DNA of 64,000 nt from Ailurus styani (lineage: Eukaryota > Chordata > Mammalia > Carnivora > Ailuridae), in assembly GCA_002007465.1 (NCBI GenBank), contig LNAC01000163.1:2248243-2312242 (forward strand), given 5' to 3'. A program made the translations under genes and the position numbers. Position 1 is the first letter of the stretch. Every line of letters starts with the position of its first letter. The notes under the pieces were generated by a model, which saw only the letters and a list, made by a program, of their open reading frames with translations, did not search any database and was not told the origin of the DNA. This document shows positions 24,601 through 39,000 of this stretch, one piece after another.

Positions 24601-26983
24601 AAGCTAGACACAGAACACCACGTTCTATAGGTTCACTTAAATGAAATGTCCAGAACAGGCAGATCGATAGAGACCAAAGAGATTAGTGATTGTCTAAGGG
24701 GAATAGGGAGATTTGGGAGTAACAGCTACAGGACACAGAGTTTCTTCTGGGGGTGATGAACTGTTCTAAAACTGACTATGGTGATTGCAAAACTAAAAAA
24801 AGTACTAAATACTAAAAACCACTGGTTTAAAAAAGAAGAAGGCCACCTGGGTGGCTCTGTCAGTTAGGCATCGGCCCTCAGTTCATGTCATGACCCTGAG
24901 GTCCTGGGATCTAGCTCCATGTAGGCTTCCCTACTCAGAAGGGAATCTGCTTCTCCCTCTCCCTCTGCCTGTCCCCCTGCTCACGCACACACTCTCTCTC
25001 TGTCTCATCTCATATACATAGATAAAATCTTTAAAAAAGAATGAAAAAGAAAATGAAAAAAGAGGTGGTAAAATCATTAACATAAAATATAATCTCCAAA
25101 AAATAACATCAAACCAGGTGTTCAAAAGAACTACAGTGACTATTATTATTAGATTCAAGGGGATTTTATCTCATTGGTCCTGATTTAAAGAGGGCACTTT
25201 CTGATACAGAGAACATCAACCTCGATAATACAGCTGTAATAAATTCAACAATATAATGAAACCTTATAGGATTTTTAAAATAATGTCTTTTGTGGTAGGC
25301 TAATGGTGAAAAGTCAGAGCTCAGTAAAATAAAAACAGTTCCATGGGGAGCTATAACAGTGTCCTGGATATGAAGCTCTCTGACAGTTTAGCTTAATCCA
25401 AAGATTAAAATCAGAATATCAAAAAGAATGTACAGGCCATATATTATTCAGGCAATACTCTTTGGATATTATTTTCTGCAACTGACTTTTGGGTTATACT
25501 CTCCAAATATCTGAAGCAATAACTTCTAGGTTATTACTACTTCTGTTATTGACTAAAGACAGATCCAGGCATTTGGTCCTCTACAACCTCTACTCTTTCA
25601 TGCCACACACTGTCCTAATAATCTCATTCACTACCATGGCCTCATGTGCTGATTCATCCACTTATCCATTTACTGAGAATCTGAAATGTGCCAAGTACTA
25701 TAGTGGGTATTTGGGATACATCAATGAGCAAGACAAATGAAGATCCCTGATCCAGTTAACCTCTGACTGGGGGAGGGAGGGTCAATAAACATGATAAGTA
25801 AATAAAATGGTATTCTTCGAGGTTGATATGTACTACATAAAGACAGAGAGGAGAGTTAGTAAAAGGAAATGATGAGTGTCAGTTATAGGCTAGGAAGGGA
25901 GGGTTGTAATTTTAAACAAGATGGTAGGGTAGTCTTCGTTAAGAAGGTGACATGTGAGTGAAGACGTGAAGGAGGTGAGGGAATCTGCCATGTGGACAAC
26001 AGGAAGGAGAACGCAGCAGATAAAGGAAGAGTTCGTGCAAAGACCCTGAGGGGGGAGCATGAGACGTGGAGTGTCCAAGAATAGCAAGAGCAGCTGGGGT
26101 GGAGCAGGCAAGCCAAAGGGAAGCAGGGGGCCAAGACAGAGAGGTGAAGGGGCCAAACTGCATAGGGCTTCTGCACTTGGTGACAGGGAGGAGTCACTGG
26201 GAAGGTTTTAGCAGAGACAATGACATGAACTGACTTTCATTTGGAAAGTCTCTGTCCAGCTGCTGTGTTGAATATGAACTGTAGGATATAATCGGGGAGG
26301 CTATTGCAATAATGCCAGAGAGAAAAAATGGTGACCTGGAATAGGAATAGCAGTGGCAATCGTGAGAATAACTCAAATTCTGGATATATTCTAAATAGAG
26401 ATAATCGTATTTCTCAACTGACTGGGTATGGAATATGATGAGAGAAGTCAAAGATGTATCAGAGGTGTTTTATTTGAGCAAAGGAAAAGGTGGAGTTGAC
26501 ATCAATAGAGACGAAGAAGGTTGCAGGTACAGCAGGTTTAGGGGAGGGAAAGCAGATCAGGAGATCAGCTTAGGTCCTACTAAAATTGAGGAGTCAAGAC
26601 ATGCATGCAAAAATGTCAAGGAGGGAGAGTCCATGAGTCTATGAATCTATGAGACTCAAGTTGAGGAGAGACGTCTGGAATTTATGCAAAGTAGGAGTCA
26701 TCAGCCTATGTCATGGAAAACCTTGAGGCTGGGTGGCATCACTAAGGAAGAGGACCAGGACTAGACCTCGGTGCATTCCAACACTGAGAGGTCAGAGAGC
26801 AAAGGGGAACCAGCTAAGAAGATGCAAAGGAATGGCCAGTGAGACAGCAGAAAACAGAGAGAGAATGCGATCCCTAGAGCCAAGTGAAGACTACATATCA
26901 CACAGGAGGGAGCAATCAACCATACCGAATGCTCTGGTTGTTGAAAAGCCTATTCGGGTAGATTCAAGAGAGATGGGAAGTAA

Positions 26984-27026
<43 letters not shown>

Positions 27027-30000
27027 GTGAGGCAGTGGAGACAGAGCACTGGCAACTCTTTTGAGTTCTACAAAGAAAAGAAATGGGATGGTCGCTGGTA
27101 GGACAGTGAGGGTTTCTTTCCCAAGACAGAAGAAATGAAAATATAAATATATTTATAATTATACATATAAAAAGAATATATAAATATATATAAATTGCAT
27201 ATTACATATATTACATATTATATATATAAGAATATATGAAACACAGAAAAGGGGGGAGTATTTCTGGGAGGTGAGAGTAAAAAGTCAGTGAGAGTTCTCT
27301 TCATATTGCTTCAGTGTTCTCAGTGAACTCAGAAACAGGATGATCATCTAAGGGTGAGGTGGGTACTGACAACCTGAAGAGAAGAAGGGTGACAATAGAA
27401 AACTGTCATCCAGAACAGAAGGGAGAATGAATGGGCTGCAGTTCAGAAGGCCAAACTGGCAGCTTGGAGGCCCCACTTTGAGTATAAACATCAGGGAGAA
27501 GCCTTAACCTGGTGGTGTTTCAACAACTGCCATGGTCAGCAGGATGAGTAGGCAGTATACGTATACAGCAGACAGGAAAGCATGAATCAGGATTATAGTT
27601 TTGTCAAGTGAGTATGATAAAGCAAGAGAGGAACTACCATGACTAACCACGAAGTTTAAGTTGAATAAGGAGGAGATTAAGACATGCAAGGGGCAAGGGA
27701 CATGGAAAGGTGATAATGATGGATAAACTGGAGGCCTAGAGGCATGGAAGCAAGGCTGGGTAGGAGCTACAAGGGATATGCTCGGGTAGAATCCCAAACG
27801 TATGCCTCCAACCAGCATCTGTGTCATGAATTCTAAAACCAATATATATCCAGCAGCCTACTAGACACCCATGAGTGAATCCCTGAATCCCCCACAAGGC
27901 CCTGAGACTAAGCATATTACACTGAACATAATTTCCCCCCAAAGCTCCTCCCTCTTTCCATTCCCTTTCTCCACTCAATTCTGCCTTAGCCAGAAACCCA
28001 GGAGACACTCTTGACTCTTCCTTCCCACGACCCTCCATCAGTTTTCCCACGTACCCAACTGGTCACCAAAACCTAGGGGTTGAATCACGGTATCTTCTCT
28101 CTGCAATTCATCTGCCGATCTCAGTGCCACTGTAACTCCTTTAACTTAGTTCAGGTTCTCACTCCTTACTAACATTTAGTCTCCTGATCCATTTTCCACA
28201 AACCACCAGAGTGGCTTTCAGATCTGATCATACCTTCCTTAACTTAAATCCTTAAGTGGCTTCTTACTGCCTTTGAAATAAAGGGCAAGTGCCTGGGTTG
28301 GCACAAATGTTCCTGTGTAAGACCTGCCCCTCTTCTTACGATGTTGCTCATCCTCCTCGGGCTAAAGTTCCTTGCCTGAAGTCCCAAATCATCTCGTGTA
28401 TATCCATCTATGTATGGCAGCATTTTTCATATTATATTTTAACTGCTTTATCATTAGTCTCTTCCACAAAATGGTACGTTTTTTGGAAGCCAAGATCCCT
28501 GGATCCCTGTCATATTTGAATTTTGAGACCCGAGGGCCAGGAAGAATTTGGTATAAAGTAAGTAATAAGTAAAGAAACAAATTAATGGTGGGATAATGCT
28601 GGGAAATTCTAACCTAATAATAGGACTGTGGCTAATGGTTGTTCATCCTGCCTGCTTACTGCTACCCAAACACATCCACCTACCAGTTGAAGTACATGTG
28701 ATGCTATGGCCTGATTCTTGCAGACTTTGTAAATGCTTAGACAAAGAAAAAGATCCACTGCTTTTTAGGAGTTTTAAGAGTGCAGAAAAGAGATCCTCTG
28801 GCATTTAAAAAACAACTCTGGTCTGGAGAAGAAGGAAAAATTGATCATCATTACACGACATTCAAAAAATAGTTACTGAGTAGCTACTAGGCGAGGTCCC
28901 ACCCTAGACACTGGGAAGACAGGGTTAGCAAAACAGAATCCCTAACCAAACAACACTTACAACCTACTAACGTGAATTGCTATTTATAATATGCATACTG
29001 AGGACCAGATACTGTGCTAAGCACTTTGCATATATTATCTCACTTAATTTTAGCAACAATTTAAATTTAGCAACTATTTTAGGAGTTAGGTATTATTATT
29101 ATAATTTTGGAAAGGAGAAAATGAGGCTTAAACATTTAAGTAACTTCTGAAGGGCACAGTTAATAACTGGCCAGTTTGGTGTACCTGCTTCCAAAGCCTT
29201 CGACCACTCTACCATTCAATCCTCTCACTGTCAGTTACTGGAAAAGTAAATACTGCAAAGTAACCTGGTTTCACTTCATTATTAGGACATCGTCCTCTCT
29301 CATCCCTTACTTTCAGATATCTTGAAAGATGCCCTATCCTGAAAGAACAACACAATCTAAACTTCTATCAAGATATATATTTTAGCCATTTGTATTTCCC
29401 TGATGCCGAGTGATGTTGAGCACTTTTTCATCTGTCTGTTGGCCACCTGGATGTCTTCTTTGCTGAAATGTCTGTTCATGTCTTCTGCCCATTTCTTGAT
29501 TAGGTTATTTGTTCTCTGGGTGTTGAGTTTGATAAGTTCTTTACAGATTTGGGATAATGGAATACTATGCAGCCATCAAAACCCCAAAATCTTGCCATGT
29601 GCAACAATGTGGACGGAACTAGAGGGTATTTTGCTAAGTGAAATAAGTCAATCAGAGAAAGGCAATTATCATATAATCTCTCTGATATGAGGAATTTGAG
29701 GGGCAGGGTTGGGGGTCGTGGGGGGGAGGGAGAGAAAAAATGAAACAAGATGGGATCAGGAAGGAGACAAACCATAAGAGACTCTTAATCTCATGAAACA
29801 AACTGAGGGTTACTGGGAGGTGGGAGGGCAGGGAAAGGGGGGATGGGTGATGGACTTCGGGAGGGTCTGTGCTATGGTGAATGCTGTGAAAGGTGTAAGC
29901 CTGATGATTCACAGACCTGTACTCCTGGGGCAAATAATACATTATATGTTAATAAAAATATTAATAATATGTATGCCACCATGGGATGATTATGAGGAAT

Positions 30001-33000
30001 CCATCAAATGATTTTGTCTTAAAACTGGCCTATTCCCCTCTGTACAGCTGTATTTTTTAACGTTCAAAAAAGGGGAGATAGGAACAGAGTAAAGGGGCAC
30101 TTCTGATCAAGAAAAAGCCAAAAGCTTAACAAAGAACAGTTTAATCATTAGCAGTTTATAGTATTTTTGTTTTATTTTTTAAGCAGGAGGAGGGGAGGAA
30201 GAGAGCTAAGGGTAGAGAGACCAGGAGAAGGGAGCTAAGGGTAGAGGGACCAAGAGACCTGATTTCAAACAGCTTTCTTCCACTTTATGGAGAGAAAGAT
30301 CCACTGGCTTCTAGGTTGACAGAACAAAAGAAAAGTATAATATTTTTCCATGTTTTGATGTTTTCACTAAGAAAGAGGAAAAAGGATTCTGGCAAACTGC
30401 AGGAGGAAGGAGTGAGGAGAATGACAGCAATATCCCCTTGTAGGTGGAAACACTAGCCGGCTAACGAGACCATCCGGAGGTAGAGGATGAGCTCCGAGCA
30501 GCAGCAAGAAGTGCTACCAGCAAACAGACACAGAACAGCAAAAAGCATTACGATCACCAGGCTGAGAGTCAGGAAATCTGAGAACTAGTTTTGCTGCTGC
30601 TGACCTTGAACAAGTCACAGAACCTCTCTGGCATCAGACAGTTGAAGATTTACACCTTTCCCATTTCCACTTCTCTCCTCACACCTGGTTCCACATCCCC
30701 ATTCCTTTATTTTTAGAAATCTATTTTAGTGTATGTTTTATTTGAGTTACATGTTCTCTGTTCTTAACACATTCTTTAGTCTCTAAATCACCTTGTGACA
30801 GATTGCCTAAAAACCAAAATAGTGCTGGAATATGGCATATTTTTATATGAAAAATGTATTAAAAATGTTAAGTCCACAATCTTAAAACCCTAATAAAACA
30901 TGTGGTTTTGATTTTGCATATTATACTTATCAGTTTTTTCCAAATGATGCCACTAATTTATTTTTTGACTCAACGGCAAATAAGTATCATTTTTTGGTAA
31001 TATTTAATCCGTATTTCATTGCTTTCTATAGAGCAGTGGCTGAAGGAAAAAATTCCCCACCTCTGACCTGGAGGTGTTGACCTACCTACAAGAAGCCTTC
31101 TGAGTCGAATAGATGAATTCACACTTCCCATGGATGCAGTAACCATTGAGGTTTTCAGGGCAGGGCATGTGGTTTCCAATATACACATCTTCTCTTTGAT
31201 CACTAGCATCTTAAAAGAACATAAACCGGGTCAATAAACAGTGAAAAGCAAACTGAAAAACAGGAACTTTTCAAAGGTTCTGACAACAAATAAATTTGCA
31301 GGGTAATTTGTTATCAGATAGGGGGCTGAAAAAGAACCAATATCTCATTATGACACAAACACAACAGACTGTTTAGATTCAAAGCATTTAAAAATAGTTG
31401 CAGGATATGACCACTCTGAGCTACTGTTGTTTACAAACAATCTGTCCCCAGAAAATATAAACATCTTGGCTAAAGAATAAATGTTACCTCTACAAGAAAG
31501 CTCACTCTATGACCAAGAGATGGTATATTACAGCACTGGCCTTTGGAGACTTACTGTAATCATTCACCTGGGGACTATGAAATTGAAGCCAAAAAGGATG
31601 GACTGGCAGAGAGGAAGTTATGGGACTCTGAAATTTTAGGGTGAAAGGTTTATTTTTGGAATGAAAACTATTAAAAGCATATTGATTTTTTTTCTTCCAA
31701 ATGAAAACATATTTGCTGGTTTTTTTAATCTGGTTTTTCTTAGTATATGTTATTGTATAAAAAAGTCAAATGACATAGAGAACAAATAAACAAAATTTTA
31801 AATCACCTGAAACCCCTCTACCCAAAGACAAGCACTATAAACATGTTGATACACATCTGTTCAGACTTAGGTACATTGATTTGAACTGAACTGAGTTGAA
31901 TGAAGAAAATGGGAATATGGTCAGTAATTTCAATGTCAGAAATGGGAACAGAGGGGTGTCTAGGTGGATCAGTTGGTTGAGCACCTCACTCTTGATTTTG
32001 GCTCAGGTCATGATCTCAGGGTCGTGAGAGCGAGCCCCATGTAGGGCTCTGGGCTGGGGGTGGAGCCTGCTTGGGATTCTCTCTCTCCCTCTCCTTTGGC
32101 CCCTCCCTCTCCCATCCTCTTTCTCTTAAAAAAAAAAAAGGAACGAAAGAAAAAAGAAAAGATAGGGGAAGAGAATCAGGAAAGAAAGATAGAAGGAGCA
32201 GGAAAGATGGAGGCACGAGGACCCAGTCTTCAAAATTAATTTCATGCATTCATTCTCTCTTACCCTCTCTTTCTCCCCAACCCCTGTCTCTGTCTCTCTC
32301 ATGTACTTGTATAAGCACATATTCATTCAAATACCCACATTCTGCAATGGATTTTTAAACTTTTTCAGGGGGAGGGCATATTCATTAATACATTCCTCCT
32401 CAGTTCTATGGACTCAAGAGTCCCCAATGTTGATAGGCTCTGTCCTTATGTAGGAAAAATTCCCAGGTTTCTGGTGAGTTTCTCTTAGTTCTAGCTTAAA
32501 TTCTGTGCATTATTAGCTGTGTGACCATGAGTGTCCCACCCTAAGACTGAGATTTTATAACTGTAAAGTCAGAATCATAACAGAACCTATATTTCACGTG
32601 TTTTTGAGAGGATTACGGGGAGATCAGGTCATCCCTGATAAGGCCAAACTGATGTCATTTTACCTCAAAATTTATGTATTTACATTGTACTAATTTAGGA
32701 CTATAAAGAAAACTGAACCAGAAGTCAAGAAATTCAACATGTAAATTCTCAAATTTAAGGTACCTCTGCTATTTTGTGGCCACGGTCCAATCACATTGTC
32801 TCTCTAAGGCAGCTGAGTAAGATCAGCATTGTCTGACATAATATAGGACATGCATGATTTTTTATTTTCTAGGAGCCATATTTTTTTAAAAGTAAAAAGA
32901 AATAAGTAAACTGATTTTAATCACATATTTAATCTAATATATTAAATAAGTATCATTTCAATATATAATCAATATAAAAAATTGTGGGGTTTTTTTTTAC

Positions 33001-36000
33001 ACACTTTGTCTTTAAAAAGTCTTTGAAATCTGGTGAGTACATCTCAATTCCAACTAGCCATGTTTCAAGTACTCAATATCTACCATACAAGACAGCACAC
33101 TATAGATATGACTACTCATTTATCATTTATTGATTACCTTCCATATGCCAGGCACTCTGCTAGGTGCTGGGGACGGAAAAATATCCTGTCCCCAAAGGGC
33201 TCCAGTTCCCAAACTATAATTCTGCCCCAGCAGAAGAAATCACACCCTCCTTCAGGGTGGCTATCATCCTGAGCACCCATTTCTCCACTACAATACTCAT
33301 GGTATTGTCTTAGAACCATTTGGGTTTTTAAACTCAGTGTGTACCATGAGACTGTGAGCTCCTTAAGAACCTAGACATTTTTATTATTCATTTCTGTATA
33401 ACTCCTAACACTTAGAACATAGTACTTTTCTTGCTATGGTTTCAAATTAAAAGTGCTATTCTACGTTTGCAATCAACCCATAAGTGACTTGAGGACTGCA
33501 ACTGTCTCCCACAGCACTCATCATCCTGCAACTTCTCAGAACATGATATTTTCATGGTGTACTGCACCACAAAGTACATAATAATGGGACTACAGAGACT
33601 GAGGTTATGTACCAACCTATAATAATAAGAGCTTATAATCCGTATAATAATGGTACTGTATAGGTCTACAGAGGCTGTGGTAATGTACTAATCTACCATA
33701 AGAAAGTCCTATAAACAGCAGGAGATTTCAAGAATGATGCAGAATTGAAAGCTATCAGAGAATTCAGCTACATCACAGCAATAAGAGAAAGTTAACTAAA
33801 TCAAAAACAGGGTTTTGAGAAATTAGTAAACAAAGTATAGCATCAGCAGCATTTACTGATTTAATTAATGAAAGAATGAATGTGGTATCAGGCTCTAGAC
33901 AAAGCAAAGCCATCTAAAAACATGGACATGTGTGAACCCGTATAGCAATTCAGTGAATCAACATACACACACACAAAAAAAAAACCTGAAAAACACGACA
34001 GAAGAGTTCCCACATGATAGTTAACAATTAAATGCCAAAAGAAGGTTTTATAATATGGGGTGCCATGGGAAGTTCAAGTTTAAAGGAGAACTCATTGTAG
34101 GTGATATTACTCAGGGAACGATTCACAGAAAGGACATAACTTAAGTTAGGTCTCAGAGCATATACAGATTTATTTGGATAGAAGAAGAGCAGAAACCAAA
34201 AGGAAGCTATAATGCACACAGCATTCTCAAAAAGAACAAGAAACAGATGAACCTTTGCAAGAGCTGTATATTCAAACTGAGGAAGGGTGTAAGTCAAATT
34301 GGAAAAAAACGCTGAAATCAGATTATGGAAAAATAGGAACTCAGGTGAGAAATGTTTTCTTAAAGATTTATTTATTTATTTGAGTTGGGGGAGAAGAAGG
34401 AGAGAATCTCACGCAGTCTCCCCACTCAGTGTGGAGCTGGATACAGAGCTTGATCTCACAACCCTGAGATCATGACCTGAGCTGAAACCAAGAGTCAGAT
34501 GCTCAACCAACTAAGCCACCCAAGCACCTTGAGAAATGTCTTCTTAATCATTTGGATAGGGAAGACATTGAAGGCCTCCTAGCTGAAGAGTAACATAATG
34601 AAAGCCATGTTTTACATAACTGAGAGTGGTTGCCAAGAGCCTATGGTTAGGGGGAATGGGGAGTAACTGTTAATGGGTGTGAGGTTTCTTTTTGGGGTAA
34701 CGAATATAGTCTAAAATTTGGTTCTGATATAATGCTTGTACAATCCTAAATATACTTTAAAAAAAAATTAAATTGAGGGTGTCTAGCTGACCCGGTCAGT
34801 ACCAAGAGTGTGCAACTCTTGGTCTCAGGGCCATGAGTTAGGTGTAGAGATTACTTTTAAAATTTTTTTATTTTTTATTTTTTAAAGATTTTTTTAATTT
34901 ATTGGACAGAGAGAGAAGGAGACAACAAAAGCAGGGGGAACGCCAGAGGGAGAGTGGGAAGCAGGGTCCCTGCTCAACAGAGAGCCGATGCGGGGCTCAT
35001 TCCAGGACCCTGGGTTCGTGACCTGAGCTGAAGGCAGACAGTTAACTGACTGAGCCACCCAGGTGTCTCTTTTTTTAATTTTGAATTATTCAAAAAATTG
35101 AATTGCACACTTTAAAGAGGTGAACTTAGTGGTATATAAATTGTATCTCAAAAAGCTGTTAAAAAATTTAACTGGATAACAGCGTGCAATATAAAGAGGT
35201 AAGGGAACTAGGAAGACCAGGTGACCAATTAGGAAGTGACTACATAATCTAAATTTATGGCAATGAAAAGCTAAGCTAGAGCTTAGCATTAGGAATAAAT
35301 ATTAGAGAAAAAATAAATACAGCTTGAAGATGTCTTGAAATCAGCTCTCAGAAACTCAGAGCTAAAAGGGCCTTTGAGGGCCATCTGGTCTGATGAAGAA
35401 ATCCTTTTAGTTACAACCCCGAAATCCTGTTTCTAGTCTACCACTTCCAAAGATGAAGAACTCAACACAATTAATTCCAATATTATCAAATGTTCCTTAG
35501 GTTGAGTGAAATCTCTCTTTAACTATTGATTTCCCTGTATCTATTTACCCCATAACCCCCACCCAACAATTTTTTTTCTGAAGGTCAAACTTCCCCAGTC
35601 CCATTCTTTTCTTTCTTTCTTTCTTTCTTTTTTTTTTAAGATTTTATTTATTTATTTGACAGAGGGAGACACAGCAAGAAAGGGAAGAGGAAGGGCAGAG
35701 GAAGAGGGAGAAGCAGGCTTCCCGCTAAGCAGGGAGCCCGATGCGGGGCTCGATCCCAGGACCCTGGGATCATGACCTGAGCCGAAGGCAGACACTCAAC
35801 GACTGAGCTGCCCAGGCACCGCTCCAGTCCCATTCTTTGGACAGTTTGTAACAACCATCTTTACAAGTAGTGCCCAGCACTAACCCCTTTAATGTACTTG
35901 AGGCATTTAGCAGAACACGACTATCCTTTGAAGATGCTTTTAATATAGAATTATGCAAAATGACTCTCCTCCAAAGAAAACACACATGAATTCAAAGAAA

Positions 36001-39000
36001 ATATGGTCAATAAACACATGAAAGATGCTCAACATCACTAATCATTAGGCAAATGCAAATCAAAACTATAAGACAGCACCCCACACCCATTAGGATGACT
36101 ACTATCCAAAAAATAACAGAAAATAGTTAAGTGTTGGCAAGCATGCAAAAAAACTTCGTGCACTGCTGATGAGAATGTATGATATACCCACTCTGGAAAA
36201 CAATATGGTAGTTCCTCAAAAAATTAAAAATGTAATTACCATCTGATCCAACAATTCCATTTCTGGGGATATTTGCAAAAGAACTGAAAGCAGAATCTCA
36301 AAGAGATAGCTTTATACCCATATTTACAGCAATATTCATAAGAGCTAAAATGTGAAGCCCAACACAAGTGTCCATCAACAAATGAATGGATAAACAAAAT
36401 GCAGTACATACATACAATGGAACATTATTCAACCTCAAAAAGGACATTCTAACTTTTTTTTTTTAAGATTTTATTTCTTTGACAGAGAGAGGTGGGGAGC
36501 ACAAGTAGGAGAAGCAGCAGGCACAGCGAGAGGGAGAAGCAGGCTCCCCACTGAGCAGGGAGCCAGATGTGAGGCTCGATCCCAGGATGCTGGGATCATG
36601 ACCTAAGCAGACACTTAACAACTGAGCCACCCAGGCGCCCTGGACATTCTGACTTATGCTACAGGTACAGCTTAATCTTGAGGACATAATGTTCACTGAG
36701 ATAAGCCAGTCACAAAAAGACAAACACTATAGGATTCCACTTGTATGAGGTACTTAGAGTAGCCAAAATTACAGAAACAGAAAGAATGATAGTTGCAGGG
36801 CTGAGAGGAAGAGTAAGTGGGAAGCTACTGTTTATTGGGCATAGTTTCTGTTTTACAAGATGAAAGACCTCTAGGAGCCCCCTGTGTGGCTCAGTCAGTT
36901 AAGCAAGCATCTGACTCTTGCTTTCTGCTCAAGTCGTGATCTCAGTGTCATGGGATCAAGCCCCACATGGGGCTCTACACTCAGTGGTGAGTCTGCTTAA
37001 AGATTCTCTCTGTTCCTCTGCCTCTGCTCCTCCCCCCATGTGCACGCAGTTTCTCTCTCTCAACTGAATGAATGTTAAAAAAAAAAAAAAGATGAAAGAG
37101 TTCTAGAAAAGGACAGTAGTGGTTGCACAACATCATGAATGTATTTAATACTACTGAGCTGTGCACTTAAAAATGGTTAAAATGGTAAGTTTTGTTATAT
37201 ACATTTCACCAAAATAAAAAAATTTGGAAAAAAAAAATGACTCTCAATATGAGCCTAATGACAGGAGGTTCATTAGAACAAATGTAGTAAAGCTGAGTTC
37301 AAATTTAGACTTCTAGTCATCCAAAAGTATTTACTAAGTACCTATTATGTTCCAGGCACAACATATGAATACGTGAAACTAGCGTTTAAGATTAAGCTCT
37401 AAATTAAGGCTAGAGAACAAATGTTCACCAAGGTGATAGCCAAGAGTATGTTAAAGTTCTGAAAGAAAGTAAGTAAAGCAAGCAAGCAAAAGGGCAGAAG
37501 AGAATTCTGGAATAGTTATGATACAAGAAAAAGAGCACCAGGGCTCTGAATTCTAGTCCTTGCTCTGCTATTCTACATGAGCCACAAATTCAGTTTCAGC
37601 TTCTTCATCTGCAAAAGGAGGATAATATGGTTGTGATGAGTATCAAATAATAATACAAATATGTGAAAGCAGCTGACACACAGAAGGGCACACGAGTAAT
37701 AATGACTGAATGGATGACTATCCATGAACCACATTAAACATGACGTAGATCTAGGCAGACTCACCAATGGTGAGACCTTCCACCACAGCCAGGTACCAAC
37801 AATGAAAACAGAAAACACAAGTATCAACAATCACCACAGTAACATCGACAAGAATCCAATGATTTAGCATTACATCATCAGAGTAATCCTAGGCAGTAGA
37901 TATTAGCATCCCCATTATATAGATATGATCACTGAGGCTCAGCGAAAGCAGACCACACAGCCTGTAAGTGTAGACCAAGTCTGATTCCACAGAGCAAGCT
38001 CTGAACCATCACACTATCATCTTACCAAACTACCCTGGGAGATGTGTAGGGAATGGACAAAAGCAGAACGTCCAAGCACCTGCTCTCTGGGCCAACTAAA
38101 CTAGATAAACTTCAAAAAGGAAATGTAAACAGGCTTTAAAGATGTCAGGGAGCACAGTTTCAGAAACCGCAGCAGCGATGAAGACTCGCACAGCAAGAAC
38201 TGGGCGCGGAATGGTCTCCACCAAACAATGCCCTCAGGCAAGTGGTGACAGGCTCCGTGAGCAACAGCTGCAACTGCCCGACTCTGAACAATGTCTGTAT
38301 GTGAGATATAAAAAGTACACTTGGTCACCCAGTGGCTCCTTCCACCCACAGAGGCATTCAGAAACAAATCTACCACCAGCGGCAGTGTTTTCAAATACAA
38401 AGGAGAGTATGGTTCTAAGCGATGATGTTATAAGAAAACCCAGCACCAGATGGCCTATCTTCGAAGGCATGTTTCACTGGCTGGCTGACCTGGTCCATCA
38501 ATGCACAACCCAAATAAAGCACAAGGAGTTGGTATTAACAACCAAGACTTGCACCCACTAGGTCATTTGCTGAGGCCACAACAACCACATCAACACTGCA
38601 TCAGGAACTCTCAGGCTCATTTCTACGAATCCCTACAGTTAAAACATTTAATATATCCTTTCTTGTTTCCCCTATACTACCCTACACCCCAACCTTCATC
38701 ACTAACATATCCTTCCATACATTGTTCCCTAACCCCAGTCTCCTCAGACCCCATCAAAAACTTACCTATGTAGGTAGAAAAAGCCTTCCTACCCTCCAAC
38801 ACCTCCCACTCTCTCATATGTTCTATGTCTGTGCTATCCAATACAGTAGCCATTGGCCACGTGTGGCTATTTAAATTTAAATTAATTGAAATGAAATTAA
38901 AGGTTTTGTTTCTCAATCATGTAGCCCTATCTCAAGTGTGCAAGAGTCTAAACAATGCAGCTCTATTATCTCTTACTCATTCTCAGGACTTCACTTATCT

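Larger units (their letters stand above)
23305..24835 (+). mobile_element. Old L1 3' region (ORF2 end and 3' UTR), broken
   Basis: L1 landmarks in order: tacacccatacatctatggtc, gggacaactggacatccac, atggatcacagatctaaat, tggaaatgcaaatcaaaacc, gtaacagctacaggacacag, ggtgatgaactgttctaaa. A SINE is inserted at 23783 and a 95-100 bp duplication surrounds an N at 24085. The frame is disrupted throughout. Confidence 0.8.
25630..27500 (-). repeat. Long L2 LINE relic (about 1.9 kb)
   Basis: Reversed L2 3' half: atttactgagaatctgaaatgtg, gtgacatgtgagtgaagacg, ctgctgtgttgaatatgaac, gaggctattgcaataatg, and ggccagtgagacagcag. The minus-strand frames at 25883-26451 still read L2-type reverse-transcriptase-end peptides (IIAIAS, STQQLD) but are broken by stops. 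A (GA)n and an AT-rich tract interrupt it. Confidence 0.75.
22310..31085 (-). other. TMEFF1: TMEFF1 intron 8
   Basis: An 8.8 kb intron with an old L1 (23.3-24.8 kb), two plus-oriented SINEs, a 1.9 kb minus-strand L2 relic, a plus-strand L2, MIRs and a 5'-inverted L1. No other gene was recognised. Confidence 0.85.
34600..35165 (+). mobile_element. Old L1 3' end split by SINEs
   Basis: 34620-34775 shows gagtggttgccaagagcc and tttttggggtaacgaatatag. The end resumes at about 35075 with gaattgcacactttaaagag and ttgtatctcaaaaagctgtt. SINE sequence separates the two. Confidence 0.7.
35985..37235 (+). mobile_element. L1 3' region split by two SINEs
   Basis: L1 landmarks: catgaaagatgctcaacatc, tggaaaacaatatggtagtt, caacaaatgaatggataaac, ataagccagtcacaaaaag, gtgcacttaaaaatggttaa. 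It is interrupted at 36454-36640 and 36876-37089. Confidence 0.85.

Noticed and set aside
25883..26451. Pro/Ser-rich minus-strand frames of about 75-104 codons
   Set aside because: These are remnants of the L2 LINE coding 3' end, broken by stops.
26733..27101. 122-codon Arg/Glu-rich plus-strand frame
   Set aside because: Antisense of L2 plus a GA microsatellite, giving RERERE runs.
32016..32358. Overlapping Leu/Ser/Phe-rich frames on both strands
   Set aside because: They arise from a SINE pyrimidine tract and flanking low-complexity sequence.
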